Shown piece after piece: positions 53,720 to 63,689 of a stretch of DNA of 64,000 nt. Each line of letters opens with the position of its first letter. The stretch's first letter is position 1. The notes below the pieces were generated by a model, which saw only the letters and a list, made by a program, of their open reading frames with translations, was not told the DNA's origin and did no database searches. The position numbers were made by a program, and so were the translations under genes. Source of the stretch: Rhodobacteraceae bacterium CCMM004 (lineage in GTDB: Bacteria; Pseudomonadota; Alphaproteobacteria; Rhodobacterales; Rhodobacteraceae); NCBI GenBank assembly GCA_004005435.1, contig RZWH01000001.1, forward strand, positions 806,001 to 870,000, read 5' to 3'.

Positions 53720-55423
53720 TCACGCCGCCAGCGCTTCGGCGTCGAGGGCGTAGAGGTCTTCGGCCCCGGCCATCACCTCGGCCAGGAGCGCGGCGTGCTC
53801 GGGCAGGCGGCGGCGGGCAAAGACAGTGGCGAGCGCGGCGCGCGGGGCGTCGCCCTTCATCGCCGAGGTCAGGTGAACATGCCCGCCCAGGACCAGGGCG
53901 AAGGCGCGCAGATACGGCACCGCCCCGGCAAATCGCTGGGTCATGTCGTTCTGCGCCACCAGCCACTCGGTGGTCTCGCGTAGGGTTTCTGCGGCCTCCC
54001 ACACGGCCTGCGCCATCTCGGGGAACCGGGTGCGCGCGGCCTCGGCCCCATGCTCGATCTCGTCGAGCAGGCGATAGGCGGCCTCGCCCCCGTCCATCAT
54101 CTTGCGCGCCACCAGGTCCATGGCCTGGATGCCGTTGGTGCCCTCGTAGATGGCCGTCACCCGCACGTCCCGCGAATACTGCGCCGCGCCGGTTTCCTCG
54201 ATAAAGCCCATGCCGCCGTGGACCTGAACCCCGTCGCGCGCCACGGCGATGCCGGTCTCGGTGCCAAACGCCTTGGCGATGGGGGTCAGCAGCGCGGCGC
54301 GGGCGGCCCAGCCGGAATCGCCGGTGGCGGTGGCCATGTCGATGGCCACGGCGCACATCAGCGCGATGCCGCGCGCGGCATAGGTCTCGGCCTTCATGCC
54401 CGCCAACATCCGGCGCACGTCGGCGTGTTCCACGATGGTCCCCGAACCCTCGGCCTTGCCCTGCTTGCGGTCGAGCGCATAGGCCAGCGCGTGCTGATAG
54501 GCGCCCTCGGCCACGCCGATGCCCTGAACGCCGACACCCAGGCGGGCGTTGTTCATCATGGTGAACATGGCTGCCATGCCCTTGTGCGGCTGTCCGATCA
54601 GCCAGCCGGTGGCACCGTCGTATTCCATCACCGCGGTGGGCGAGCCGTGGAGGCCCATCTTGTGCTCCAGGCTGACGACGCGCAGGGAGTTCGTCTCGCC
54701 CGCCGAGCCGTCCTCGCGCGGCAGACGCTTGGGCACCATGAACAGGCTGATGCCCTTGGTCCCCGGCGCCCCGCCGGGCAGCCGCGCCAGCACCAGATGG
54801 CACACGTTCTCGGTAAAGTCGTTGTCGCCCCAGGAGATATAGATTTTCTGCCCGGTGACCTTGTAGGTGCCGTCGCCGTTCGGCTCGGCCTTGGTGCGCA
54901 GCGCGCCGACGTCGCTGCCCGCCTGGGGCTCGGTCAGGTTCATGGTGCCGCACCACTCGCCGGACACGAGCTTGGGCAGATACAGCGCCTTGATCTCGTC
55001 GCTGGCGTGGTGCTCCAGCGCCTCGATCTGGCCCTGGGTCATCAACGGGTTCAGTTGCAGCGCCAGGCAGGCCGACGACATCATCTCGTTGACCGCGGTG
55101 GTCAGCACCTGGGGCAGGCCCATGCCGCCGTGATCGGGGTTGGCGGACATGCCGATCCAGCCGCCCTCGGCGATGGCGCGATAGCCCTCGGCAAAGCCGG
55201 GCGAGGTCCGCACGACGCCGTTTTCCAGCCGGGCGGGATCGGTGTCGCCGCTGCGTTGCAGGGGGGACAGGACCTCTTCGCACAGCTTGGCCGCTTCGGA
55301 GAGGATCGCCTCGGCCGTCTCGGGCGTCGCCTCGGCGAACCGGTCGGTGTCGGCGACCCGCCCCAGGTCGACCACATGCTCGAACAGAAACGCGAAATCC
55401 CGCGTCGGCGCGCGATATGTCAT
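53720..55423 (-). CDS. acyl-CoA dehydrogenase, DmdC-like
   Basis: A 567-residue large acyl-CoA dehydrogenase. The N- and middle domains (CGTMNLTEPQAGSDVGAL), FAD/catalytic region, and the C-terminal YEGTNGIQAMDL with the catalytic Glu are in place, followed by an extra C-terminal helical domain. This size and build match the 3-methylmercaptopropionyl-CoA dehydrogenase DmdC of DMSP breakdown in marine Rhodobacterales. No dmd genes lie beside it. ATG55423 follows GGAGG; ATG55435 would overlap it. Confidence 0.85.
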   Translation of the reverse strand: MTYRAPTRDFAFLFEHVVDLGRVADTDRFAEATPETAEAILSEAAKLCEEVLSPLQRSGDTDPARLENGVVRTSPGFAEGYRAIAEGGWIGMSANPDHGGMGLPQVLTTAVNEMMSSACLALQLNPLMTQGQIEALEHHASDEIKALYLPKLVSGEWCGTMNLTEPQAGSDVGALRTKAEPNGDGTYKVTGQKIYISWGDNDFTENVCHLVLARLPGGAPGTKGISLFMVPKRLPREDGSAGETNSLRVVSLEHKMGLHGSPTAVMEYDGATGWLIGQPHKGMAAMFTMMNNARLGVGVQGIGVAEGAYQHALAYALDRKQGKAEGSGTIVEHADVRRMLAGMKAETYAARGIALMCAVAIDMATATGDSGWAARAALLTPIAKAFGTETGIAVARDGVQVHGGMGFIEETGAAQYSRDVRVTAIYEGTNGIQAMDLVARKMMDGGEAAYRLLDEIEHGAEAARTRFPEMAQAVWEAAETLRETTEWLVAQNDMTQRFAGAVPYLRAFALVLGGHVHLTSAMKGDAPRAALATVFARRRLPEHAALLAEVMAGAEDLYALDAEALAA

Positions 55424-55558
55424 GCAATCCTCCAATGGTGTCCGGAACCGCTTTGCACCGCGGCCGCCACCGGTCTAAGCAAGAGCAGTCTGCCGAGAAT
55501 GGCGGCCCGGCGCGGCGCCTTCAACCCCTACGCGGCGTCACGAAAGAGGTCCGAGCAG

Positions 55559-56530
55559 GTGGCGACTCTGCGTCTCTCCGACACGCCCGGCGGCATCGCC
55601 CAGGCCGCCGCCCTGCTGGCCGAGGGCGCGCTCGTCGCCTTTCCGACCGAGACGGTCTATGGCCTGGGCGCCGACGCGCGGTCGGACCGGGCGGTCGCGG
55701 CGATCTACGGGGCCAAGGGGCGGCCGCGCTTTAACCCCTTGATCGTGCACGTGTCGGACTTGGATCGGGCCGAGGCGCTGGCGGTCTTCTCCCCCACCGC
55801 GCGGGATCTGGCGCAGGCGTTCTGGCCCGGGCCGCTGACCCTGGTGCTGCCGTTGCGGGACGGCGCGGGGCTGTCGCCGCTGGTCACCGCGGGCCTGCCC
55901 AGCGTGGCGGTCAGGATGCCGGGCGGGCGGCTGGCACCGCGGCTCCTGACCGCCGCCGGGGTGCCTGTCGCGGCGCCGTCGGCCAACCCCTCCGGCCGGG
56001 TCAGCCCGACCACCGCAGACCACGTGCTGGACGGCCTGGACGGCCGCATCGCCGCGGTGCTGGATGGCGGCCCCTGCGCGGTGGGGCTGGAGAGCACCAT
56101 CGTCGGGCTGACCGACGGCACGCCCCGGCTGTTGCGGCCCGGCGGCCTGCCCGCCGAGGCGCTGTCAGCCTGCCTGGGCCGACCCCTGGCCGCCGCCCCG
56201 GCGTCGGCCGCGCCCACCGCGCCGGGGCAACTGGCCTCGCACTATGCCCCGACCGGCACCCTGCGTCTGAACGCCGACGCCCCCGCCACGGACGAGGCCT
56301 ATCTCGGCTTCGGCCCCGGCCACGCGGATCTGAACCTCTCGCCCTCGGGCGACCTGGTGGAGGCGGCGGCCAACCTCTTTCGCCATCTCCAGACCTTCGA
56401 CCGCCTGGCCACGCCGAAGATCGCCGTCGCGCCGATCCCCGGAACCGGCCTCGGCGCCGCCATCAACGACCGTCTGCGGCGGGCCGCCGCACCCCGCCCC
56501 ACAACGCCCTTGCCGGGTGACGGCGGCTGA
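55559..56530 (+). CDS. tsaC: threonylcarbamoyl-AMP synthase (Sua5/YwlC)
   Basis: A 323-residue Sua5-type enzyme: [30 protein letters not shown] with the ATP-binding lysine, [13 protein letters not shown], then a SUA5 C-terminal domain (about 210-323, LASHYAPTG). It makes threonylcarbamoyl-AMP for tRNA t6A. The GTG55559 start follows AGAGG; an ATG at 55499 would add 20 residues without homology. Confidence 0.9.
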   Translation: MATLRLSDTPGGIAQAAALLAEGALVAFPTETVYGLGADARSDRAVAAIYGAKGRPRFNPLIVHVSDLDRAEALAVFSPTARDLAQAFWPGPLTLVLPLRDGAGLSPLVTAGLPSVAVRMPGGRLAPRLLTAAGVPVAAPSANPSGRVSPTTADHVLDGLDGRIAAVLDGGPCAVGLESTIVGLTDGTPRLLRPGGLPAEALSACLGRPLAAAPASAAPTAPGQLASHYAPTGTLRLNADAPATDEAYLGFGPGHADLNLSPSGDLVEAAANLFRHLQTFDRLATPKIAVAPIPGTGLGAAINDRLRRAAAPRPTTPLPGDGG

Positions 56531-56576
56531 CCTAGACCCGAGGACGATCCCATATGCGCACGACCGGAGCCGCCCC

Positions 56577-58310
56577 ATGCTGAAGAACAAGGCAGACAAA
56601 TCCAAGCTGCCCAGCCGCCACGTCACCGAGGGGCCGTCGCGCGCGCCGCACCGCTCCTACTTCTATGCCATGGAGCTGACGGAGGAGGAGATCGACCAGC
56701 CCTTCGTCGGTGTCGCCACGTGCTGGAACGAGGCCGCGCCCTGCAACATCGCGCTGAACTGGCAGGCCCAGTCGGTCAAGGCCGGGGTGAAGGCCGCCAA
56801 CGGCACCCCGCGCGAGTTCACCACCATCACCGTGACGGACGGCATCGCCATGGGGCACGAGGGGATGCGGTCGAGCCTCGCCAGCCGCGAGGCCATCGCC
56901 GACACCGTCGAACTGACCATGCGCGGCCACTGCTACGACGCCATCGTCGGGCTGGCGGGCTGCGACAAGAGCCTGCCGGGCATGATGATGGCGATGATCC
57001 GGCTGAACACGCCGTCGGTGTTCATGTATGGCGGCTCGATCCTGCCGGGGCGCTATCAGGGCCGCGACATCACGGTCCAGGACATGTTCGAGGCGGTGGG
57101 CCGCTATCAGGCGGGCGAGCTGGACGACGCGGAACTGGCGGTGATGGAGCGGGTCGCCTGCCCCTCGGCCGGGGCCTGCGGTGGCCAGTTCACCGCCAAC
57201 ACCATGGCCTGTGTCAGCGAGGCGATCGGCCTGGCGCTGTTCAACTCGTCGGGCATGCCCGCACCATACGAGAGCCGCGCGCAGTATGGCGAGGCGTCGG
57301 GCCGGGCGGTCATGGACCTGATCGAGCGCAACATCCGCGCCCGCGACATCTGCACCCGCGAGGCGTTCGAGAACGCCGCCCGTGTGGTCGCCTGCACCGG
57401 CGGCTCCACCAATGCGGGCCTGCACCTGCCGGCGATGGCGCACGAGGCCGGCATCGACTTCTTCCTCGACGACGTCTGCGCGATCTTCCACGACACGCCC
57501 TATTTCGTGGACCTCAAGCCCGGGGGCCAGTTCGTGGCCAAAGACCTCTACGAGGCCGGCGGCGTGCCCGTGGTGATGAAGGAGTTGCGCAAGGCCGGTC
57601 TGATCCACGAGGACTGCATCACCGCCTCGGGCCGCTCCATCGGCGAAGAGCTGGACCGGGTGGACCGCGAGGCCGATGGGCGCGTGATCTATCCCATCGA
57701 GACGCCGCTGACCGAAACCGGCGGCGTCGTGGGGCTCAAAGGCAACCTCGCCCCCGAGGGTGCCATTGTGAAAGTCGCGGGCATGGCCAAGGAGCACCAG
57801 CGCTTCGTCGGCCCGGCGCGGGTCTTCGAATGCGAGGAAGACGCCTTTGCCGCCGTGAAGGCGCGGGAGTACAAGGAGGGCGAGGTGATCGTCATCCGCA
57901 ATGAGGGCCCCGCCGGCGGGCCGGGGATGCGCGAGATGCTGGCCACCACCGCCGCGCTCTCCGGCCAGGGCATGGGCAAGAAGGTGGCGCTGATCACCGA
58001 CGGGCGGTTCTCGGGCGCGACCCGCGGCTTCTGCGTCGGCCATGTGGGCCCCGAGGCGGCGCAGGGCGGGCCCATCGCGCTGATCCGCGACGGCGACACG
58101 ATCACCCTCGACGCCACCACCGGAGAACTGAGCGTCGATCTGACCGACGCGGAGCTGCAAGAGCGCCGGGCGGCGTGGAGCGGCCCGCGCGAGACGATCT
58201 ATGCCTCGGGCGCGGTGTGGAAGTTCGCACAGCTCGTCGGCCCGACCTACAAGGGTGCGGTGACCCATCCCGGGGCCGAGGCCGAGCGTCACGTCTATAT
58301 GGACCTCTGA
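56577..58310 (+). CDS. ilvD: dihydroxy-acid dehydratase
   Basis: A 577-residue Fe-S enzyme of valine and isoleucine synthesis. Conserved cysteines are in [10 protein letters not shown] and [14 protein letters not shown]. The active serine loop near [19 protein letters not shown] is intact. ATG56577 starts at [20 protein letters not shown]. It lies 46 bp after tsaC and is followed by the DUF6478 gene within 7 bp. Confidence 0.96.
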   Translation: MLKNKADKSKLPSRHVTEGPSRAPHRSYFYAMELTEEEIDQPFVGVATCWNEAAPCNIALNWQAQSVKAGVKAANGTPREFTTITVTDGIAMGHEGMRSSLASREAIADTVELTMRGHCYDAIVGLAGCDKSLPGMMMAMIRLNTPSVFMYGGSILPGRYQGRDITVQDMFEAVGRYQAGELDDAELAVMERVACPSAGACGGQFTANTMACVSEAIGLALFNSSGMPAPYESRAQYGEASGRAVMDLIERNIRARDICTREAFENAARVVACTGGSTNAGLHLPAMAHEAGIDFFLDDVCAIFHDTPYFVDLKPGGQFVAKDLYEAGGVPVVMKELRKAGLIHEDCITASGRSIGEELDRVDREADGRVIYPIETPLTETGGVVGLKGNLAPEGAIVKVAGMAKEHQRFVGPARVFECEEDAFAAVKAREYKEGEVIVIRNEGPAGGPGMREMLATTAALSGQGMGKKVALITDGRFSGATRGFCVGHVGPEAAQGGPIALIRDGDTITLDATTGELSVDLTDAELQERRAAWSGPRETIYASGAVWKFAQLVGPTYKGAVTHPGAEAERHVYMDL

Positions 58311-58317
58311 CCGCGCC

Positions 58318-59091
58318 ATGGACCGGGTCCGGGACAAGGCGCTGGGGCGGTTCCTCGACCGGGGGGCGCTCAAGCGCTGGAGCGACCTGGCCCGCGCGGC
58401 CGAGCAAATGGATCTCTCAGAGCTGAGGGCGCTGCATGCACGTGCCGCCGGTCTGCGGCAGCGGGTCGACCGCGCGCTGCGCGTGGCCGAGGACCGCCTG
58501 GCCCTGCCCCGCGTCGGCTCGTCGGCGATCCAGAAGCCGCTGCACAGCGATTGGGCCTGGCGCCCGCCCGCCTGGCGCCACCGCATGCCCGAGCCCGGCG
58601 CCGCCGGGATCGAGACTCGCGCGGAACTGGGCGAGGCGCTGACCCTGTTCCACGACTGCCGCATCTCCGAGCTGAGCTTTCGCCAGGTCCGCAATCGCCG
58701 GGCCGAGGACCTGGCTCCGTTCGGCTTGCGCCTGGACGTGTTTCGCTTCGATGGGTCGTTTCTGAGCCTTGCGCTGGATCTGCCGCCCGAGGGCCTGCGC
58801 GATCTGAGCCGCCACCACATCCTGCGCGCCGACGTCACGGTCGAGACCGAGACGCCTCTGGAGGTGTTCCTCCGGATGAACGTCCGCCACGGGCCCAACG
58901 TCGAACAGGTGGTGCGCGAGTTGCCGATGGACGCCCCGGCGATGACGGCCGAGTTCGATCTGGACTATACCGGTCTGGGCGAACGCACGGCGACCGGGGC
59001 GTGGCTCGATCTGATCTTCGAGGGGCCGGAGATGAACCAGATCACTCTGCGCGACCTGACGCTCAGCCGCCGCCCCCGGGCCGAGTTCTGA
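58318..59091 (+). CDS. DUF6478 family protein
   Basis: A 257-residue protein with a helical N-terminus (GRFLDRGALKRWSDLARAAE, about 10-65) and a beta-rich C-terminal half (GIETRAELGEALTLFHDCRI, LRLDVFRFDGSFLSLALDLP). It probably belongs to DUF6478, found in Rhodobacteraceae. Function unknown. It starts right after ilvD and precedes the 127-residue gene. Confidence 0.78.
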   Translation: MDRVRDKALGRFLDRGALKRWSDLARAAEQMDLSELRALHARAAGLRQRVDRALRVAEDRLALPRVGSSAIQKPLHSDWAWRPPAWRHRMPEPGAAGIETRAELGEALTLFHDCRISELSFRQVRNRRAEDLAPFGLRLDVFRFDGSFLSLALDLPPEGLRDLSRHHILRADVTVETETPLEVFLRMNVRHGPNVEQVVRELPMDAPAMTAEFDLDYTGLGERTATGAWLDLIFEGPEMNQITLRDLTLSRRPRAEF

Positions 59092-59107
59092 CCCTGGGGA
59101 GGGCGCG

Positions 59108-59491
59108 ATGACCGATCTCAACCTGACCAAGCTGCGCATCGCCGACGGGATCTGGGAGGGCGACCTGCAGCGTGACGGCGGAGGTGTGGGCACGCCGCCG
59201 CGCGTGCGGGTCATGCATCACGACGCGGAGGTACCGGGGGTGGAGGTGACACCCATCGCCGACACGGCCGGGCATTGGCGCCTGCGGGTGCCGATCCCTG
59301 CGCATCTGTTGTCGGACGGCGTCCACGCCTTCGTCATCGCCGACGCCGAGACCGCGGCGACGCTCGGCAGCTTCGCCGTGGCCCTGGGCGACCCCATGGA
59401 GCCGGACCTGCGCGCCGAAGTCGATCTCCTGCGCGCGGAACTGGATCTGCTCAAACGGGCGTTTCGCCGCCATTGCACGGAAACCGGCTGA
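59108..59491 (+). CDS. conserved protein with C-terminal coiled coil
   Basis: A 127-residue protein. N-terminal about 90 residues look like a small beta domain (LRIADGIWEGDL, WRLRVPIPAHLLSDGVH), followed by an EVDLLRAELDLLKRAFRRH coiled coil. It shares an apparent operon with the DUF6478 gene. Function unknown. Confidence 0.7.
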   Translation: MTDLNLTKLRIADGIWEGDLQRDGGGVGTPPRVRVMHHDAEVPGVEVTPIADTAGHWRLRVPIPAHLLSDGVHAFVIADAETAATLGSFAVALGDPMEPDLRAEVDLLRAELDLLKRAFRRHCTETG

Positions 59492-59496
59492 CCGCA

Positions 59497-59616
59497 GCCG
59501 GACATCGCGCGATGTCCGGCAGAAATCCTCCCGGATTTCGCGCCAGGGCCCGTCCGTCGCACCCCGTCGGACAAGGAAATCGCGAGATTTCCTGCCGAAA
59601 TCCGCGGGGATTTCGG
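59497..59616. repeat. array of four short hairpins between convergent 59491 and uvrC gene ends
   Basis: Hairpins: 59497-59520 (perfect palindrome with 10-bp stem, loop GCGC), 59522-59539 (7-bp stem, loop TCCC), 59574-59593 (8-bp stem, loop GCGA), 59595-59616 (9-bp stem, loop GCGG). The third has the core GGAAATCGCGAGATTTCC, which is the exact reverse complement of the second hairpin of the 2586-2699 array. Confidence 0.85.
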
Positions 59617-59620
59617 TCCC

Positions 59621-61477
59621 TCAGCCGCGGTCGTGGAAGAAGGCGTAGATCTTCTCGGCCAGGCCGAGGCTGATCCCGTCCACCGCCTTGAGGTCGTCGA
59701 GGTCGGCGCGGCTCACCGCCTTGGCGCTGCCGAAATGGCTGAGGAGCGCGCGTTTGCGGGTGGCGCCGACGCCGGGGATCTCGTCGAGTGGCGTCGCGCC
59801 CACCGCCTTGGACCGCTTTGCCCGGTGCGCGCCGATGGCGAAGCGGTGGGCCTCGTCGCGCAGGCGTTGGACGAAGTAGAGCACGGGGTCGTTGTGCCTG
59901 AGCGCCATGGGCGGGCGGCCGGTGCGGTGGAACTCTTCCTTGCCCGCGTCCCGGTCGATGCCCTTGGCCACGCCCACCAGCGGGATGTCCTCGACTCCCA
60001 TCTCGGCCATGATCCCATGGACCGCGCTCACCTGCCCCGCGCCGCCGTCGATCAGGATCAGGTCGGGCCACATGCCCTTGTCGCGGTCGGGGTCCTCCTT
60101 CTGCAACCGGGCGAAGCGGCGCTTGAGCACCTCCTTCATCATGCCGAAGTCGTCGCCGGGGCTCAGGTCCTCGCCGCGGATGTTGAACTTGCGATACTGG
60201 CTCTTCATCAGCCCCTCGGGCCCGGCGACGATCATCGCGCCGACTGCGTGGGCGCCCTGGATGTGGGAGTTGTCGTAGACCTCGATTCGCTGCGGCGGCG
60301 CGTCCAGACCGAAGGCCTCGGCCAGCCCGGCCAGCAGGCGGCCCTGCGTCGCCGTCTCGCTCATCTTGCGGGCCAGGCTCTCGCGTGCGTTCCTGAGCGC
60401 GCCGGCCACCAGCTCCTTCTTCTCGCCACGCTGGGGCACCAGGATCTCGACCTTGCGGCCCGCCCTCTGGGCCAGCGCCTCGGCCATCAACTCCCGATCC
60501 TCGATGTCGTCGGACAGCAGGAGTTGCCGCGGCGCCTCGCGTCCGTCGTAGAACTGCCCAACGAAGGCCTGAAGGACTTCGGCGGCGCCCGCGCCCGAAC
60601 CGGTGCGGGGATAGTAGTCGCGGTTGCCCCAGTTCTGGTGCGCGCGGATGAAGAAGACCTGCACGCAGGCCTGCCCCGACTCCATGTGCAGCGCGATCAC
60701 GTCGGCCTCGGCCACACCCTGCGGGTTGATGCCTTGCGTCCCCTGCACGTGGGTCAGCGCGCGGATGCGGTCGCGCAGGGCCGCCGCGCGCTCGAACTCC
60801 ATCGCCTCGGAGGCGGCGCGCATCTCTTCTGCCAGATGCGCCTGCACCTTGGTGGTCTTGCCCTGGAGGAACCGCTCGGCGTCGCGCACAAGGCCGCGAT
60901 ACCCCGCCTCGTCGATATGGCCCACGCATGGCGCGCTGCACCGCTTGATCTGGTAGAGCAGGCAGGGCCGCGTGCGGCTCTCGAACGTCGAGTCCGAGCA
61001 GTTGCGCAGCAGGAATACCTTCTGCAACTGGTTCAACGTCCGGTTCACCGCCCCCGCGCTGGCGAAGGGGCCGTAGTAGTCGCCCGCCTCTGACTTGGCG
61101 CCGCGATGCTTTTTGATCTGAGGAAAGGCGTGGGCCTTGCTGACCAGGATGTTGGGGAACGATTTGTCGTCGCGGGCCAACACGTTGTAGCGCGGCTTGA
61201 GCTGCTTGATGAGGTTCTGTTCCAACAGCAGCGCCTCGACCTCGGTGCGCGTGGTCAGGAACATCATCGAGGCCGTTTCGCGGATCATCCGGGCGATCCG
61301 TGGGCTGTGGCCGGAGGGGTTGGCGTAGTTCGACACCCGCGCCTTGAGGTTCCGGGCCTTGCCGACGTAGAGCACGGCCCCCTTAGCATCGAGCATCCGG
61401 TAGACGCCCGGAGCGGTCTCCAGCGTCCTCAGATAGCTGCGGATGCAGGCATGTCCGGTGGGGGCGGCATCGGTCAT
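59621..61477 (-). CDS. uvrC: excinuclease ABC subunit C
   Basis: A 618-residue UvrC. It has the GIY-YIG domain (about 15-95, [20 protein letters not shown]), cysteine-rich segment ([17 protein letters not shown]), UVR motif (about 210-245), RNase H-like C-terminal nuclease ([18 protein letters not shown]) and a tandem HhH at the end. It makes both incisions in nucleotide excision repair. ATG61477 was chosen; a TTG at 61519 would add 14 residues. Confidence 0.94.
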   Translation of the reverse strand: MTDAAPTGHACIRSYLRTLETAPGVYRMLDAKGAVLYVGKARNLKARVSNYANPSGHSPRIARMIRETASMMFLTTRTEVEALLLEQNLIKQLKPRYNVLARDDKSFPNILVSKAHAFPQIKKHRGAKSEAGDYYGPFASAGAVNRTLNQLQKVFLLRNCSDSTFESRTRPCLLYQIKRCSAPCVGHIDEAGYRGLVRDAERFLQGKTTKVQAHLAEEMRAASEAMEFERAAALRDRIRALTHVQGTQGINPQGVAEADVIALHMESGQACVQVFFIRAHQNWGNRDYYPRTGSGAGAAEVLQAFVGQFYDGREAPRQLLLSDDIEDRELMAEALAQRAGRKVEILVPQRGEKKELVAGALRNARESLARKMSETATQGRLLAGLAEAFGLDAPPQRIEVYDNSHIQGAHAVGAMIVAGPEGLMKSQYRKFNIRGEDLSPGDDFGMMKEVLKRRFARLQKEDPDRDKGMWPDLILIDGGAGQVSAVHGIMAEMGVEDIPLVGVAKGIDRDAGKEEFHRTGRPPMALRHNDPVLYFVQRLRDEAHRFAIGAHRAKRSKAVGATPLDEIPGVGATRKRALLSHFGSAKAVSRADLDDLKAVDGISLGLAEKIYAFFHDRG

Positions 61478-61561
61478 GGGGTCGGCCCGATCTCTGAGCG
61501 ATTCGGTGGGGCGCTGCAATCTGTTTTAGATTTCCGCAAGGGCGAAGGCGTCCCCGCATTC

Positions 61562-61570
61562 TGTGGATAA
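61562..61570 (-). other. perfect DnaA-box sequence in AT-rich spacer upstream of uvrC
   Basis: The 9-mer TGTGGATAA reads TTATCCACA on the reverse strand, the perfect consensus. It sits in the gene-free stretch 61478-61764, whose section at 61615-61740 is much more AT-rich than its surroundings. No cluster of further boxes is visible. Confidence 0.4.
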
Positions 61571-61764
61571 CTCTGAGGACAAGGTTTGGGACTCCGCGAT
61601 TTTCGCAGCGATCCGGCACCCTTCTCCGGTTTGCACACTTTTTAGGCGAAACTTCAACGTATTGATTTTGCTTAGTATTTTTTGCTTTTGGCGGCAAGCA
61701 TCTGATTTCCTTTACGAAACGATGACGACTCTGTGACAGTCCTCGCCGCGGTGCACAACTTCCC

Positions 61765-62583
61765 TTACGTCGGGCTGTCCCCGGCGCCGTTCGGGCCTTC
61801 GACCCCCACGGCGTCGGGGGTGCGCCAGGCCAGATGCTGCCCGCCGTCGACGCAGAGGATCTGACCGGTGACGCTGGGCGCGTCGAGGAAGTAGCCCAAG
61901 GCGCCCGCGATGTCGGCAGGATCGGCCCCGCGGCCCAGCACCGTCGCTGCCCTCTGGCGGGCGAACTGCGCGGCGGTCTGCTCGGCCCCCCGCAGGGTCG
62001 GGCCCGGGCCGATGGCGTTGACCCGCACGGCAGGGCCCAGGGCCTGCGCTGCGGTCTGCGTGAGCGTCCACAGCGCGGCCTTGGACAGGGTATAGGTGAC
62101 GAACTCCGGCGTCAGCTTGCGCACCCTCTGGTCCACGACGTTCACCGCCAGGGCGCGGGCCACGGGCTCTCCCGCGGCGTCGGTGGCGGCGGGCGGGACT
62201 TGCGCGGCAAAGCTCTGGAGCAACTGCAGCGGCGCGCGGAGGTTGGCGCCCATGTGCCGGTCCCAACTCGTGCGGGTGACGGTCCCGACCGCGTCATGCT
62301 CGAAGATCGAGGCGTTGTTCACAAGGACGGTCAGAGGCCCGTCCAGCGCCGCGGCGGCGCGTCCCACCAGCCCCTCGGCGGCATCCCAGTCCAGGAGGTC
62401 CGCCGCCAGGGGTTCGGCCCGCACGCCGCGCGCGCGGGCCTCGGCCGCAACCGCACCTGCCGCGTCGGCGGAGGTGTTGTAGTGGACGGCCACGTCGATC
62501 CCGCGCCCTGCGAGATACAGGGCCATCGCACGGCCCAGGCGCGTGCCGGCGCCGGTGACGAGTGCCTTGCCCACGCCCTGCAC
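61765..62583 (-). CDS. SDR oxidoreductase of the FolM/pteridine reductase type
   Basis: A 272-residue short-chain dehydrogenase. Its cofactor loop TGAGTRLG (10-17) fits the TGxxxRxG pattern of pteridine/dihydromonapterin reductases. LVNNASIFEHD, the YTLSK catalytic motif and the VTGQILCVDGGQHL end are all intact. It probably reduces a pterin (FolM-like). The GTG start at 62583 follows CTGAGGC, 3 bp after the exchanger gene stop. Confidence 0.82.
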   Translation of the reverse strand: MQGVGKALVTGAGTRLGRAMALYLAGRGIDVAVHYNTSADAAGAVAAEARARGVRAEPLAADLLDWDAAEGLVGRAAAALDGPLTVLVNNASIFEHDAVGTVTRTSWDRHMGANLRAPLQLLQSFAAQVPPAATDAAGEPVARALAVNVVDQRVRKLTPEFVTYTLSKAALWTLTQTAAQALGPAVRVNAIGPGPTLRGAEQTAAQFARQRAATVLGRGADPADIAGALGYFLDAPSVTGQILCVDGGQHLAWRTPDAVGVEGPNGAGDSPT

Positions 62584-62586
62584 GCC

Positions 62587-63519
62587 TCAGTAGATGACCA
62601 CGACCAGGAACGCCGCGTAGAGAAGAACGAACAGCGTGCCCCACCGTTTGGTCATGTTGCGGCGGTAGAGAACGAACGGCACGAGGATCAGCGCCGTCGC
62701 CAGCATGACCCAAAGGTCGAAGGTCAGGAAACCGGGATCGACCGGCACCGTTCCGACCAGCGAGGTGATGCCGATGATCGCCAACAGGTTGAAGATGTTG
62801 GAGCCGATGACGTTGCCCAGCGCCACGTCCGCCTGCCGCCGCAGCCCGGCCATCACCGTGGTCGCGAGTTCGGGCAGAGAGGTGCCGATGGCCACCAGCG
62901 TCAGGCCGATGACCGCCTCGCTGACGCCGAAGGTGCGGGCGATGCTGGTAGCGCCGTCGACCAGGAGTTCCGCGCCCAGGGGCAGGCCGATGAGGCCCAG
63001 CGCGAGAAACATCAGGATCTTCCACCACCGCATCTCGGGGTCGGCGCCTTCGACGTCGTCCTCGCCGTTGCGGCGGTGGGCCAGCGCCTCGCGCAGCTGA
63101 TCGCCCAGCACCAAGACCAAGCCGGCCAGCAGCACCAGACCGTGCATCCAGGTGATCGGGCCGAGAAAGCAGACAACGATGAACAGAACCGTCGCGGCGA
63201 TCATCATCCAAAAGCTCTTTTCGGTTCGGCAGTCGCTGGTATTCAGACCGGAAATCAGCGCCGGCACCCCGAGCACGAGGAGCACGTTGGCGATGTTCGA
63301 TCCCACGACGTTGCCCAGGGCGATGCCCGGCGCGTCGGCCAGGGTCGCGCGGATCGAGATCAACAGCTCCGGCGCCGAGGTGCCGAAGGCGACGATGGTG
63401 AGCGAGACGATCAATGCCGGCACGCCCAGCCGGAGCGACACGTTCACCGCCCCGCGCACCAGAGCATCGCCCGCCATCAGCAGGATCACCAGGCCGAGCC
63501 CGGCAAACAGGAAGTCCAT
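62587..63519 (-). CDS. CaCA-family sodium/calcium exchanger
   Basis: A 310-residue membrane antiporter with two alpha repeats in inverted order: FGTSAPELLISI with GNVVGSNIANVL, and IGTSLPELATTV with GNVIGSNIFNLL. About ten helices with a hydrophilic loop (165-190). It likely exports calcium. The ATG at 63519 is 1 bp before the stop of the upstream small gene. Confidence 0.9.
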   Translation of the reverse strand: MDFLFAGLGLVILLMAGDALVRGAVNVSLRLGVPALIVSLTIVAFGTSAPELLISIRATLADAPGIALGNVVGSNIANVLLVLGVPALISGLNTSDCRTEKSFWMMIAATVLFIVVCFLGPITWMHGLVLLAGLVLVLGDQLREALAHRRNGEDDVEGADPEMRWWKILMFLALGLIGLPLGAELLVDGATSIARTFGVSEAVIGLTLVAIGTSLPELATTVMAGLRRQADVALGNVIGSNIFNLLAIIGITSLVGTVPVDPGFLTFDLWVMLATALILVPFVLYRRNMTKRWGTLFVLLYAAFLVVVIY

Positions 63520-63520
63520 G

Positions 63521-63688
63521 TCAGCCGGTCCCCTTACCGCAGGGGCACGGGCCCTTGCCGATCCGATAGCGCCCACATTTGGGGCATTTCATCGACATGA
63601 GGCGGGTTTGTCCGGGAAAGCGCAGCTTGCCGAACATCGCCAGCACACCCATGCCGATCAAGAACAGAAAGACGATCTTGACGATCAT
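63521..63688 (-). CDS. small zinc-ribbon membrane protein
   Basis: A 55-residue protein with an N-terminal helix (3-20) and a cytoplasmic zinc ribbon (C35-P-K-C38 and C48-P-C50). Function unknown. The ATG 63688 overlaps the stop of the S49 peptidase gene; a longer start at 63709 would overlap more. Confidence 0.7.
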   Translation of the reverse strand: MIVKIVFLFLIGMGVLAMFGKLRFPGQTRLMSMKCPKCGRYRIGKGPCPCGKGTG

Positions 63689-63689
63689 G

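Noticed and set aside
61478-61519. TTG start at 61519 for uvrC.
   Set aside because: The 14 extra residues have no family match and no clear ribosome site; ATG61477 is closer to the normal start.
61478-61764. Chromosomal replication origin.
   Set aside because: Only one DnaA box is visible and the neighbours (uvrC, an SDR) are not those of alphaproteobacterial origins such as hemE, dnaA or parAB.
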